From Nectonema munidae (taxonomy: Eukaryota > Nematomorpha > Nectonematoida > Nectonematidae), in contig JAUIRK010000058.1 of NCBI GenBank assembly GCA_030549495.1, positions 38,501 through 102,500 on the forward strand: a stretch of 64,000 nucleotides of DNA, read 5' to 3'. Position numbers and translations under genes: made by a program. A model generated the notes under the pieces. The model did not search any database, was not told where the DNA came from, and saw nothing but the letters and a program-made list of their open reading frames with translations. Within the stretch, counting starts at the first letter, position 1; the number at the start of each line of letters is the position of its first letter. This document shows, piece by piece, positions 32,693 through 43,260 of this stretch.

Positions 32693-33120
32693 CCCCGGGG
32701 GGGGCGGGGGGGGGCCGGGGGACGGACCCGGACCCCCCCCTCCCGGGGTTGGGGGGGGGGGGGGGGGTTTGGGGGCGCGGGTCTGGGGGTTGGGCCGGAT
32801 TTTTGGTGCCCCGGGCTCCCTCCGTTGCGCGGGGGTGCCCACCCGGAAGGGCCCTCTTTTATCACCGCGGCTCCGGCCGGGGCCCGCCCGGGGCCGGGGG
32901 GGGGGAAGCCAAAGAAAAAAATCCCGAAAAAACCCGGTGGGGGGGGGCTGATAGGGGAGTGGTTGGGGAATTTTTTCGGCGGATTCAGGCTCAATCTTAA
33001 AAGAGGGAGGGGTGGGGTTTTTCTCAGATTTCCCCCAGGTTTAGGGTTGGTTTACCTTTTAAAGGGTTCCCAGGTTGGGGGGCTTCCTTGCCGGAAGTGA
33101 CAAATTTTGGGTGTGGGAAG
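32693..33120. other. Anomalous G/C-rich block, possible artefact
   Basis: The composition flips abruptly from AT-rich to almost pure G and C at 32,693 and fades out by about 33,120. Long G runs dominate the plus strand, with patches of CCCCGG type. Apparent reading frames are Gly/Pro/Arg low-complexity and match no family. Nothing comparable is seen elsewhere in the window. Poly-G miscalls from a two-colour sequencer, or consensus from poor reads at a gap edge, would give such text. A genuine GC-rich satellite is the alternative. Confidence 0.6.
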
Positions 33121-34660
33121 GAGTATTTCCCAAAAGAACATTTGTTTAAAAGGTTTGTAAAATATTTGTCTTATATGTGTGAAAAGTAAATGTTCTATGT
33201 TGGGTGTATCTTAGACTGGAGAAGGTTTTGATAGGTCTGGATGGGGTTTGTGTTAACTAAGTAGATGTTTGGCATCATGTATCTTCAAGGTAGTTCAAGT
33301 TTTTTTGACCTATTTAGTAAATAAATATAAATTTTCAAGGAGAATAGTAGCGCGGGCCCAGTTCCCTCTACTCTTCTTTATCTACTTATCTGATATTAGG
33401 TCTTTAATAAGTAATCTATGTAGGATATAGTTTGAGAGAATATGTGTATATTACTCGCTAAGGTGTTCGGTATTTGAAATTACGGATAAATAATATTAGG
33501 GGGGTATTTCACTGGATGGACCTTAAGGTGAATTACTCTAAATGAATATCATCTTTGGGCTAATTAAAATAGAACTATAGGAATATTCGAGTTGACTAAA
33601 ATATTAGAATAATTGGGATGAGATTTAGTTTTATCGTGAGTACAAAAAGATAAAAAAAAGGGGAAGAAGGTTAGGCTATATGGATGTCTTAAAGACTTGG
33701 GGTATTCACGGTGGTAGGCAGTATTAAAATTAACAATGAAATTGCTTATGAAATCATTTTGGGTTTCCTCAATTGGCCAACAAAATAGATGCCTCGTGTA
33801 TAAACTTTTAGACTGTTTATACTCTGTTCAGAAAAGGTTGGAGAAATTAAATAAAAAGTTTATTGAAAAATTGGAACAAAAATTAAATTATAAGCTTGGG
33901 TACAAACATGAAGGTTCTTGGGGGTATATGTAAAAAAGAGAAAAATTATCCTAGGTGCTACCATATACAATACCCAAGAATAGGGAATTTGGTTTGGATA
34001 TAGTTCTGTTTTTTTGAGTTCTAGATCGCCTATAAATTTAGGATTGGCACAAGGTATAATCAAAACAGTTTATTTAGAGTAGTTAGGCATAGTGGTATTC
34101 TCTAAGGAGTGTTGTAGGGTTTAAACATACATTCAATATTAAAACATATATCCTAGGGCGACATTTAGGGATGAGTAAATTAGGGGTAGATTGTTCCTAA
34201 CTAGATGTTAAATTATGTATATTTTTTAACCTATAACATGTATCAAATATTATTTATTTATATATAAGATATTGATTTCAAACTTTATTTTGTAGATATT
34301 TTTATAATTATTTTTTATTTAGGAACAAGATAATTCGTTGTGGTTTTTACCCTGGTTTTTTCCTCTGAAGAATTCAAAGGTTTTTAGGTTAGGTAGTGTC
34401 TAGGATGGATTCTACGTGGTTAGTAATCACTATATAGACAATAAGTTTGTTCAAATTGGGGGTTGGTTAGGATTGTATCGTTTCTCAGTTGTATTTATAT
34501 ATTGTCACATAAATTCTTGTAAAATACTATATATAATAGAGCTATTCTTTTGTAACAAGGGCCGATTGGTGTTTAGTGGGATGGAAAGTCCAGTTAGACT
34601 TGGACTCAGATTGGGGGGCCAGATATCGAAAGGATGGGTGGAATAAAAAAATAATTAATT
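33121..34660. other. Compositionally odd stretch ending in a LINE 3' terminus
   Basis: This 1.5 kb has more G than C on the plus strand and frequent TAGG and GGG words. Its last part (34,590-34,650) aligns with the 3' end of the LINE at 41.7 kb: both read AACTCAG or GACTCAG, then GGGCCA..GATATC.GAAAGGATGGGTG. So at least the right edge is LINE-derived. The rest could be a very poor copy or poor-quality consensus; no coding signature could be read. Confidence 0.4.
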
Positions 34661-35954
34661 ATTATTAAATGAAAAAAGATGTCACTTTGCAGCTACCTTC
34701 CATTCCTCTTTACCCTGTTCTGGTCGTCATTTGTGATCGCTGTGTTAATCGTTCTTAAGAAATATTAGTTTTACAATCATAAAATACATCTATAAAAATT
34801 TTAATATAAAAGAAATACCTTTTTTCTAATGTTACCCCACGCATGCCCATCGATAAGGGGGTAGGGGTTGTACCCCTCCCCTCTGTGGTCTTTTTTGCCC
34901 CCCCCCCCCTCTACAACTACCTTGAAATATATAAATGTATATACTTTCTTATATTCCAGATCCCATTTTAAAGTAAATTTTGCCGCTCTGAACTCATAGT
35001 CTGTCAACAGGGCTGTCCGTCAAGCGATGAAGGTTCTTTCACACAAAATCTTTTTTCTAAAAATATTGGTGTTTACTTTGAGTGGATTCCAAGAAAGCGC
35101 ATACAACGGATTTTCGTTGAGAGATGTCTGAGATTTTATTCACCTACTTGTAACTATTTTCTCCTACCTTAATTTGATATACTCTCCAAGTTTTGAAAAA
35201 CCTGGTGCTTAAAGCGTGGAAAAGAAAACAATATTTAAGATATACTTAAAAGAAATTTTAGGCATTATTATCTTATAGCATAGATATATACACAAATTTA
35301 TACTCAAAAGGTTAAATAAACTTAAATTTTAATATTAAACATTAAAAGTATTACAGAGATAAATATTACTACATTATAGCTATTGCTCTTAAATATTCAT
35401 GTTTACCTAAATGTTAAAAGCTCTTAAAACAACTCGCTTAATTCTTTGAACAAAAGATTAAGAACTAGGCAAAACCTGCTCCACTTTTACTTCACCTCTA
35501 TCCCGTCCTTTTTTAAAGTATTTATAAATTTCAAAATACTTAGGTGAAAAAGAAATTTTAAAAATGATAAAAAGAAAGTTAAAATTAGGCGACGAGCTTT
35601 AAAAGATTTAGTTTTCGATATTTCTTCTGCACTATGATAGTTTTTAAAAGTTAGCATTTTCAACTGAAGTTAAAATCTTTTACTAACATTACATATATAA
35701 AAATATAAATAACAAATTCCTAACAAAAGATTTAAATATATATTTCAATTTTCTTTTACCATTAAGATTTTATTTATTCAATTAACCCGTAATACGCCAC
35801 GGAAAAAGTACAATTTGATAATTTTGGCCTCTTTTAAAACTAAATTATTAAAAACATATTTAGGAATAACAATTATCAAACATAGTTTGTTTAAAAAGCA
35901 ATTTATATTAAAAATCATTCAAGTAAAGAAATTATGTATACGTTTACCTGAATC
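34661..35954. other. Intergenic, nothing recognised
   Basis: AT-rich. A run of twelve C at 34,898-34,909 sits in a locally GC-richer segment (34,840-34,910) that may be a MITE piece. At 35,785 TTAACCCGTAATACGCC resembles one end of the TTAA/CCC MITE family, without a partner end. Confidence 0.4.
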
Positions 35955-36132
35955 CAGTGGTGTAGTGAAAAATAAAAAAATGGGATAACACGAAGGGGCA
36001 CATTTTTTTCAAAAAAATCTCAAATTTTTCAGAATGTCTTCAACAAATTTTTTATTAAAAATGGAGGCGCCTGGCGAAAATGGAGTGGTACTGCACCACA
36101 GGCTCCGTCCTGGCAACGACACTGCCTGAAAC
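35947..36132. mobile_element. hAT MITE, 170 bp, with near-perfect 8-bp duplication
   Basis: The body 35,955-36,124 starts CAGTGGTGTAGTG and ends CAACGACACTG, an imperfect inverted repeat of CAGTG type. The flanks are CCTGAATC (35,947-35,954) and CCTGAAAC (36,125-36,132), 7 of 8 identical. Length and layout match the 171-bp element at 38,142-38,312. The 8-bp duplication and CAG ends identify hAT. Confidence 0.75.
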
Positions 36133-36462
36133 AACACCGCGACTGTGCACAGGTTTAATGTAGTTTTCATTCCAAAAATGTGCTCATCAAAGATTATATA
36201 TTAGTATATTTATTTTAACTTTTGCGAAGTTTATATTTACAAACCTAAATTTTCAATTATGGCTTAAAAGAGGAACTATAATTTGGCGTTTATTGAAAAA
36301 AACAAGTCACATTTTTGATCTTTTATATGTCACCTAATTGAAGAAAAAGGAAGGAGAGGATAGGTCGGGTGTAGGCAGTTAGCAATGTCAAATTGAAATT
36401 TTATCACAATTTAATTAGTATTACATGAAGATAACTTGTTACTATTTTTGCTTCAAGAGTTT

Positions 36463-36960
36463 TTAGAAAATAGCTAAATATATTTCCACATTGCTTAGAA
36501 TTGTGGATGAAAAGTGCCCCACACGAAGAATTGAATTAGGGCACACTGCGGCCCGAGGGCCTCCGGGTGAGCATTCCTGGGCTAGACCCGAGCTTGCTTG
36601 GAAAGTCGCCGTAAAACCTGTTATTATTATCGGGTGAAAAGGAGGATGCCAAGGTTCACATGCATTATTTGTTTTGAAAGAAGCTTCTTCAGCTAATTCA
36701 TAAAAATTCCAAAGTTCTATATCAAAATAACTGGTGAACATCTGAAATTTTTTGTTCACATATTCAATAACGTTTGGAGGAAGAACAAATTCGATAGCAG
36801 TCACCATCATATAGTGACTTGCGAATAAGATTATTGAGTAAACCAAACTGGTTTTAGTGTGCTTCCATAGTTTCTCAAAAGATGAGAAAATAATTTTTGA
36901 CGATCAGACAATTACTGCATTTCAATGATAGAACTTTAGATATAAAAAAAGGCCAAAATA
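36463..36960 (-). mobile_element. MULE (Mutator-like) transposase fragment
   Basis: The open frame contains FDIELWNFYE, an Ala/Glu/Ser-rich spacer, KTNNACEPWH, and then a short run. MULE transposases have a late ELWN..D/E......RTNN..E.WH block, which this resembles closely. The frame then reads into a segment containing GCGGCCCGAGGGCC, typical of a hAT terminus, so the MULE piece is probably interrupted there. No catalytic core is present. The call rests on one motif. Confidence 0.45.
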
Positions 36961-37046
36961 ATGTTTACCAATTTGATCAATTCTTTGACTTAATTTGGAA
37001 TTATCATTTAAAATCGTAGTATCGATGATAGTATGGTGATTTATTT

Positions 37047-37316
37047 TTGGACGCCATTGTTCAAAAATATTCATCAAAGGAAGGCCGATTCTTTTTTGCT
37101 ATAAAAGTTGGTGTCTTTGATAATATCAAATTGCTTTCCATACAATTTAAATATTCATTGTGGGAAAAAATAAGAGAAGGACTTGAAATGAATGTGGTGA
37201 ATGAAATAGTACAAATAGTAATGACATTATCACAAGTAGAAAAGCATACATTTAATTTCGACATTTTTTTAGAAGCTACGAAAGTCACTAAGAAAAATAA
37301 GCGTAAAAGTTTGTAA
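37047..37316 (+). CDS. Short open frame of unknown nature
   Basis: An 89-codon frame with a TTG (not ATG) at its listed start; it ends in a lysine-rich tail (VTKKNKRKSL). It is relatively rich in charged residues and reads like protein, but I recognise no family. It lies between a MULE fragment and unassigned AT-rich sequence, so a transposon remnant is the likeliest source. Low confidence that it is a gene. Confidence 0.15.
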   Translation: MDAIVQKYSSKEGRFFFAIKVGVFDNIKLLSIQFKYSLWEKIREGLEMNVVNEIVQIVMTLSQVEKHTFNFDIFLEATKVTKKNKRKSL

Positions 37317-38075
37317 TTAAAATGTGAAAATACTAAATTTAACTCTGCTCTATGTCACTCTGCTTCATAACACTTTTAAAAATGCTTACTTAGCTTCGGA
37401 AATAATAAATTGATTCCAGAACACACACAGACACCATATGGGCATCGGTTTTGATATGACTTCTTGAAGCCTGTTTCACTCCTTGGCAATAGATATTTGT
37501 CATTTTATTGTACTAGGATAAAGCAAACCTTGGTAAAAGGTGCAGGACGATACGATTCGCATTATAAAGGATCTATTGTGTAGCAATCAAAGAAATATAG
37601 TCAAAAGGAACTATGCCTCTCTGGTTGTTCGTGTAAGTATGGAAAAGAGTCCATATGCAAAGATATGGATTTCGTGAAGCGTTGATGTTCCATTTATCAT
37701 GAAATGTATGATTACGGTATTTTCACAGGAAACTCCACAAAGAGAAATGGATATTGGGGGAAAATAACGTGAACCTGGAAAATATTTAATACAAACACTA
37801 CATAAAACAAGTTGGTAATCTATTAGATAAATTGTTTCCTAGAGCTCTCTTGAAGTCAATCACGCATGAAGAGAAATTAGGAAACCCAAATATTGGAGAA
37901 ATTCTCACACGCAAAAAATAAAATCTTACTATTTTACTATGGCTACATTCTGTCACATAAATGTTTTTTTAATTTCGACTACCATTATCAAACTCCAAAG
38001 CCTAAGCTGTATATACAAACAAAATTTTATACTGGATTTTTGAATAAGGTATTTTTAAATATTAAAAAAATTCGT
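37317..38075. other. Intergenic, nothing recognised
   Basis: No host gene or classifiable repeat was seen. Weak transposase-like words (for example around 37,500-37,700) could not be assigned. Confidence 0.35.
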
Positions 38076-38141
38076 AGTGTCGTAGATTCGAACCTAGGAC
38101 ACAGTTCGCTTTCATGAACCAAAGACCACGCGCCTATGCTG
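38076..38141 (-). repeat. tRNA-like (SINE head?) segment
   Basis: On the minus strand the segment contains GGTTCGAATCT, a perfect pol III B-box, preceded by GCGCGTGGTCTTTGG, which resembles an A-box region. It is not a convincing tRNA cloverleaf, and a hAT MITE has inserted immediately upstream of the head. A second SINE family or a decayed tRNA pseudogene are both possible. Confidence 0.4.
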
Positions 38142-38320
38142 CAGTGGCGTAGCCAAAAAATGTAAGTTGGGGGCATGCAAGGAATTTAGGGGGGCAAGCA
38201 TATTGGAAATAAAATAAGAACTTTAATTAAGTAATAAAAATATTTGGTATTTAGGGGGCAGAAAAGGTATTTGGGGGGGGGAGGGGCACTGCCCCCTCTG
38301 GCTACGCCCCTGCTATGCTG
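38134..38320. mobile_element. hAT MITE, 171 bp, with perfect 8-bp duplication
   Basis: The body 38,142-38,312 begins CAGTGGCGTAGCCA and ends CTGGCTACGCCCCTG, terminal inverted repeats matching at 13 of 14 positions. Perfect 8-bp duplications CTATGCTG lie at 38,134-38,141 and 38,313-38,320. The interior includes G-rich words and a nine-G run. Ends and duplication length are diagnostic of hAT. The perfect duplication suggests a younger insertion than its sister at 35,955. Confidence 0.9.
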
Positions 38321-38880
38321 CGAAGTGAATTGATGATAAAACTTGATTTGTTTAAATAATAAGTTTACAAAAAAAATTGGATAATATAAAATTAATAAGT
38401 GTCACACTTAACTACGATTGAAACATAAAAAAACTTTTCAGGGCTTCTCACTTTAGAGAAAGATTGAATCTAAAAAACGAGTCGCAGAAATCATCATAAT
38501 ATTTGAGTTCTACAAAAGGAATTAGATCAAAAAAAATTAGAGGGGGGGGGGGGGGGGGGGGGGTTGTTCTTTTTTTTTATAATATATTCAATTAATATAA
38601 TCAGATTACACTATTCCCCAGCCCTCTAAATATTGGCGAATAATGTGAAATATATAACAGTAGTAAAAATAAATTAATAGTATTGCCAAAAAATACATAT
38701 TAAAAAATTTTTTATATGCCAAAATTTATAACAAATTAAATTTATTTTCAAAAAGAAATATATATAAAGTGTTAACTTTTTAAACAATTTACCCTTTTAA
38801 CTTTGTCCTACTCCTTAAATCTTTTTGATGTAACAACAATTATTAAAAGTTCAACATTGTTAAAAACATTTGAAATTTGC
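38321..38880. other. Intergenic with a 22-G tract
   Basis: A run of twenty-two G at 38,542-38,563 stands in AT-rich sequence, preceded by AAAAATTAGA, a context similar to other G tracts here. No gene. Confidence 0.5.
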
Positions 38881-38896
38881 AGCCCTAAAAAGGGCT
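38881..38896 (-). terminator. Histone mRNA 3' stem-loop
   Basis: On the transcript strand this reads AGCCCTTTTTAGGGCT: a six-base-pair stem with a UUUU loop, the form bound by SLBP at the end of replication-dependent histone mRNAs. It lies about 36 nt past the H4 stop codon. An AATAAA just before it could give an alternative polyadenylated form. No clear purine-rich histone downstream element was identified. Confidence 0.85.
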
Positions 38897-38932
38897 TTTA
38901 TTTCAGATAAGCATAATAAATGCAATACATTT

Positions 38933-39256
<324 letters not shown>

Positions 39257-39293
39257 TTATTGAAAAGAGAAAAACAAGAAATGAAAATGGGAG

Positions 39294-39303
39294 GTTTTTA
39301 AAA
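39294..39303 (-). promoter_or_regulatory. TATA-like element upstream of H4
   Basis: On the transcript strand the sequence reads CCTTTTAAAAACC about 50-60 bp upstream of the H4 ATG, which fits a histone-type TATA box with a short leader. Assigned by position only. Confidence 0.35.
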
Positions 39304-39378
39304 GGACTCTGTGAATCGTGTGCTTTGTTCTCTTTGTGCCATCATGCATATCCCACGTAGTATATCATTAGTAGGAAG

Positions 39379-39503
39379 AGGGTGTTTTCATCGAGAAGGC
39401 ACAATTGCGCCGCTTGTACTATGAGGAAAGTAGGCTTGATGCGGGATCGAACCCAAGACTTTGAGTTATCGAAACCAGTATCTAGCCAACCTTAGTTACT
39501 CAA
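39379..39503 (-). repeat. tRNA-derived SINE, copy 3
   Basis: Plus-strand GTGTTTTCATCGAGAAGGCA and GATGCGGGATCGAACCCAAG match the other copies. The start of the head and the very end of the tail are trimmed. It lies about 130 bp upstream of the H4 start codon, at the edge of the H4 promoter region. Confidence 0.8.
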
Positions 39504-39509
39504 CACAAA

Positions 39510-40195
39510 CAGAATTAATCCTCGCTTTGCGTTTTCGCGTTTTACTATTGATTTTTTAGAAAAGCCGGCTGCAAATCCTTCACTGCTTCTCCCATCTTCT
39601 CATCATCTTCATTTGCTAAGCTCACTCATCACTCTTGATATCGAGTGCTCTCATCACATTTTTCCTATCACCGTTGTCGCCTTTCATTCATCCTTTCATC
39701 ATCCTCTTCTCTGTGCAAGATGAAGTCTAGTGCTAGGCTAGACGAAAGTATTATAAAATTTCCACCTATTATTATTGATAATAATAATAATAAACAAGGT
39801 TCCGTCTCCTTAGAGTTACCAAGGAATGAGGCTATCAATTCAATGTGTCGCAAAAACTTGTCAGCGAAGCCTCTGCTCAAGCTCTACAGAGCGCGAACCC
39901 GAGGCATCGCCGACCTCAAACAAAAGAGAACACCCCGCGGACTCTAGGTCAGAAGGGGAATTTATCAAGGTAGTCGGCCGCCCAAAGCGATAGCAATACA
40001 ATACAATTATATCCGAAAAAGCTCATTTAAAAATCGTTAACATGTTTAAGCTGCCCAAGCTAAACCTCATTAAAATTCTAGTTGAGTCCAAGAATTCACT
40101 TATACAACCCTTTGCGAAATGGCCCTTTGTCAATGTTTATGTAGCTAGGGAGAAGGCTTGTGCCGTCGTCATCAAAGTGCTCCTAATGTTGTAAC
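39510..40195 (+). mobile_element. LINE 5' part with ORF1-like remnant
   Basis: A locally GC-richer segment with a C/T-rich leader. An ATG at 39,721 opens a frame of 75 codons, and in another frame the text continues as SRSEGEFIKVVGRPKR and then VESKNSLIQPFAKWPF. This looks like ORF1 of the same LINE whose endonuclease starts at 40,841, interrupted by a hAT end at about 40,195. ORF1 is not conserved enough to name a clade. Confidence 0.5.
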
Positions 40196-40840
40196 CTATG
40201 GCTCGCGAGCCATATGTAGCGCTTTTGAAGACTACATCTCTTTCGAATTATGTGTAATGTATGTTACAAGAATACTTTGTTTGCTATGTTTACTCATTTG
40301 AGTTTTTAATCGCACGATAAAAATAATTAAGATATAAAGTTATAGGATTTTTTTTTTAAAACTTAGAAAAAATGCATTTTTATCTATTACATGTATATGA
40401 GGGAGATAGAAAGTATAGTGCATTCATATCATTTGTGCTGATTCTGAACGTGTGTGAGAGAGATAGCAAGTATAGTACATTGATATCATTTGTGCTGATT
40501 CAGTAAATTAAAAGGTTTTATTTATTAATGTAAGATGTGACGACATACCTAAATTTCATCTTTCAAATCTCTTCGCTTACATTTACAACCTTCTATTATT
40601 TGCAGAGAATCTTCTTCTCGAATTCTTCAAGTTTTTACGTAAAACACTCAACTTGTTAAACTTCTTGTTACTAACTTGATTTTTCTCATTTAAAGTTAAA
40701 TAACAACTAATCCGTTTTAAGACTCTCAACAATCTCATTCGTATAAACTGGTTTATTTTAATAAAAAAATAATGGCAAAAAGAAAAAGAACTGAAGATTA
40801 TCGTACATTTCAGCAAAAATGGACTGAAGAATTTTATACT
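40196..40840 (+). mobile_element. hAT (ZBED5/EPM2AIP1-type) 5' fragment inside the LINE
   Basis: The left side contains GGCTCGCGAGCCATATGTAG, matching the GCTCGCGAGCCACATGTGGC subterminal motif widespread in hAT elements. A start codon at 40,771 opens MAKRKRTEDYRTFQQKWTEE, the typical N-terminus of ZBED5/GTF2IRD2-like hAT transposases. The frame stops abruptly at about 40,840 where LINE endonuclease sequence begins. Two near-identical 60-bp segments (around 40,380-40,450 and 40,445-40,510, each ending TCATTTGTGCTGATTC) form a short direct repeat inside it. Confidence 0.6.
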
Positions 40841-41805
40841 TTAACATCAACAGCTTGGCTAAGAAACGTAGTGCTCAAATTGAGCTCCTTACCGAAAATA
40901 ATATAGACATCTTCTCTCTGAATGAAGTCAAATCTCAGGTCAAGTATTCCATCCGCATCCTCGGATATAGGACATTTGTGCATCCTGGAACAAGCCACTC
41001 GCGAGGTCTAGCGATGGGTGTGCGAGAGGGGTTAAAGGTTTCCAGTTTCACGATAAGTGACTCTGGAGGCTCGATGGCCCTGAAGCTTGATCTTGGCAGA
41101 GCTGGAGATTTAGTTGTGTTGGGCTGTTACAATCCACCTAGTAACCCTCTGTTGGACTACGAATTTATCGAAAGTTATCTTCGCTCCTCCGATAAGGTGC
41201 CACTACTAGGTGACCTAAACGCTCACCACACTAGACTGTTCAGTGAAACCAATAGCGCGGCTGGCACCGACTTACTCAAGTTGGTAGAGGATTCGTATGC
41301 GTTTATCGTTAACGATCCAACACCGACTCGTGATAAGAATGTGTTAGCCTCAATAGGGGTTATCCAGGATTGCTTCGTATCTGACCTTAAGCCCTTGTTG
41401 GTAACAGTTTCTTTAGGTCCACAATTCACGGCTGAGTAGGGAAATTTAGTGAAAAGGTGGGTCTTCAGCCAAGCCAACTGGGATAGATTTAGGTCGCTAC
41501 TAAATGATTCAGCCCCGCGGGTCATGAGCTGTATAGGAGTAAAAACCCCTGAGGAACTTGCGGAGTGTGCCAACGATGCTATTCTATCTGCGGCATGAAA
41601 GGCAGATCCCTTGAAGGGGGTTAGAAAATACGAAAATCCAATTCCGAAGAATGTCCTATTACTTATCAAGGAAAAACGAGCTCTCTATAGAAAATACATT
41701 CACACTAGGAACGCCGAGACAACCTAGTCTACCTGAACTCAGCAATCCGGGCGGGCCACGATATCCGAAAGGATGGGTGCGAACGTCACAAACAACTTAA
41801 TTAAT
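40841..41805 (+). mobile_element. LINE endonuclease and 3' end, RT deleted
   Basis: The frame reads NINSLAKKRSAQIELL and NNIDIFSLNEVK, then GLAMGVREGL, LGDLNAHHTR and NDPTPTR: an apurinic-type endonuclease of the Jockey/I/R1 kind, open to 41,439. A stop follows, then a further linker readable to about 41,700 in other frames (LLIKEKRALYRKYIHTRN). The reverse transcriptase is absent; instead the sequence passes to a 3' end containing GAAAGGATGGGTGCGAA and a TTAA-rich tail with repeated TAAT units. The same 3' end occurs at about 34,590-34,650. An internally deleted, inactive copy. Confidence 0.75.
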
Positions 41806-42349
41806 TAATTAGAAATGATTAATGCGTTATAAAAATATATTTAAAAATTTTTGATCGATTTTTTCAAATTTTCTTATAATAGCTATATTGACATGCATTG
41901 TTAATATGGATGGAACAATTGAAATGCGTAACTGTAATTAACAATACATTTTTTAAAGTAAGTAATTGAAAGCAGTTGCAATCGAGCTTGCTTATTACAA
42001 GTAATTGAAGGTGCTTCGCCCTATTAGTGCTGGGGGGCGTAAAAAATTAATTGTAGAAAATTGGCTGAATCATATCCCTTCAAATTTTGTGACTTTTCCT
42101 AAAATCGCTAGCTGCATCTTTTGAACCCATTTTCATGGTAGTTGAATGACCCTTTCATGTCCAAAACTGCCAATCAAAAATTAAAATTTTTCAGCAAAAT
42201 TTTGACATTATCTGTACTTAACCTTATAACTTAGGATCTATATTATATAATACCTTGAAAATTTATAATTATATACAGTTTGGACGCATAACACTTTATA
42301 TATTTAATTTTTTCAATAATCATGGCTACTTTTTAGAAAATGTCAATCA

Positions 42350-43260
42350 AAATTTTGATTTATCAAAAATATATCTAATAAAATATACCTTCAAATTTTA
42401 CATAAAATATATGTTTTTATACTAAATCGGTCATGCTGTTTTCATTTTTTACATTTAGGATTTGAAAATACCTATAAGTGTTAATCAAATTTGCGGTTTA
42501 CTTCTGAAAATTATCTCCAAAAACATTCCTTCAAATTTTACATAAAATATATGTGTTATACTAAATCGGCCATGCTGGTTTCATTTCTGGACTCATCTTT
42601 TACGTTTAGGACGTGAAACCTATAAGTGTTAATCAAATTTGCGGTTTACTTCTAAAAATTGTCTCCAAAAACATTCCTTCAAATTTTACAATTAAATATA
42701 TGTTTTTATACCAAATCAACCATGCTAGTTTCATTTATGGACTCAATTTTTGCAGTTTGAATTTGAAAATACCTATAAGTATCAACAAATTTGCGTTTAG
42801 TTGTAAAATTTGTTCCAAAAATATTGATTCAAATTTTACATGAAATATATGTTTTTATAGCAAATAGATCATGATGATTTCATTTCTGAACACAGTTTTC
42901 GCATTTAGAGGTTTTACTGCTAGTGTCAATCAAATTTGCGATTATAATTTTTATTTCTGAAATCATTTTTTCATTTAGAGGTTTTAAATGTCTGAAAGTG
43001 TCAATCAAATGTTCGATTTACGTCTAATGTCTACAGAAATATTTTTGAAATTTAAATAAAATATCTCTTTTTATGCCAAATGGAAGATGCTGGTTTCATT
43101 TTTGGACTCAGGTTTGACATTTGTTCTAAAATATCTGAAAGCTTCAATCAGATTTGCGGTTTACTTCTAGATCCTGTCTTCAAAAATATTTTCAAAAAAA
43201 TAAAATATCTGTTTTATATCAAATCGACTATGTTTATTTTATTTCTGTACAATACGGTTA
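42350..43260. repeat. Tandem array A, about six units of 140-150 bp
   Basis: Units contain CTTCAAATTTTACATAAAAT, CCAAATCG..CATGCTG, TTTCATTT.TGGACTCA and CAATCAAATTTGCGGTTTAC. Landmarks at 42,391, 42,531, 42,679 and 42,829 give periods of 140-150 bp; later units are more decayed. A related fragment outside the element lies at 60,985-61,180. Confidence 0.8.

Noticed and set aside
32579-33100. Several Gly/Pro/Arg-rich open frames in the G/C block
   Set aside because: They are a by-product of homopolymer G and C text, open in several frames on both strands, with no family similarity.
40855-41439. 194-codon frame as a host nuclease gene
   Set aside because: The sequence is the endonuclease domain of a LINE and is flanked by ORF1 remnants and a LINE 3' end.
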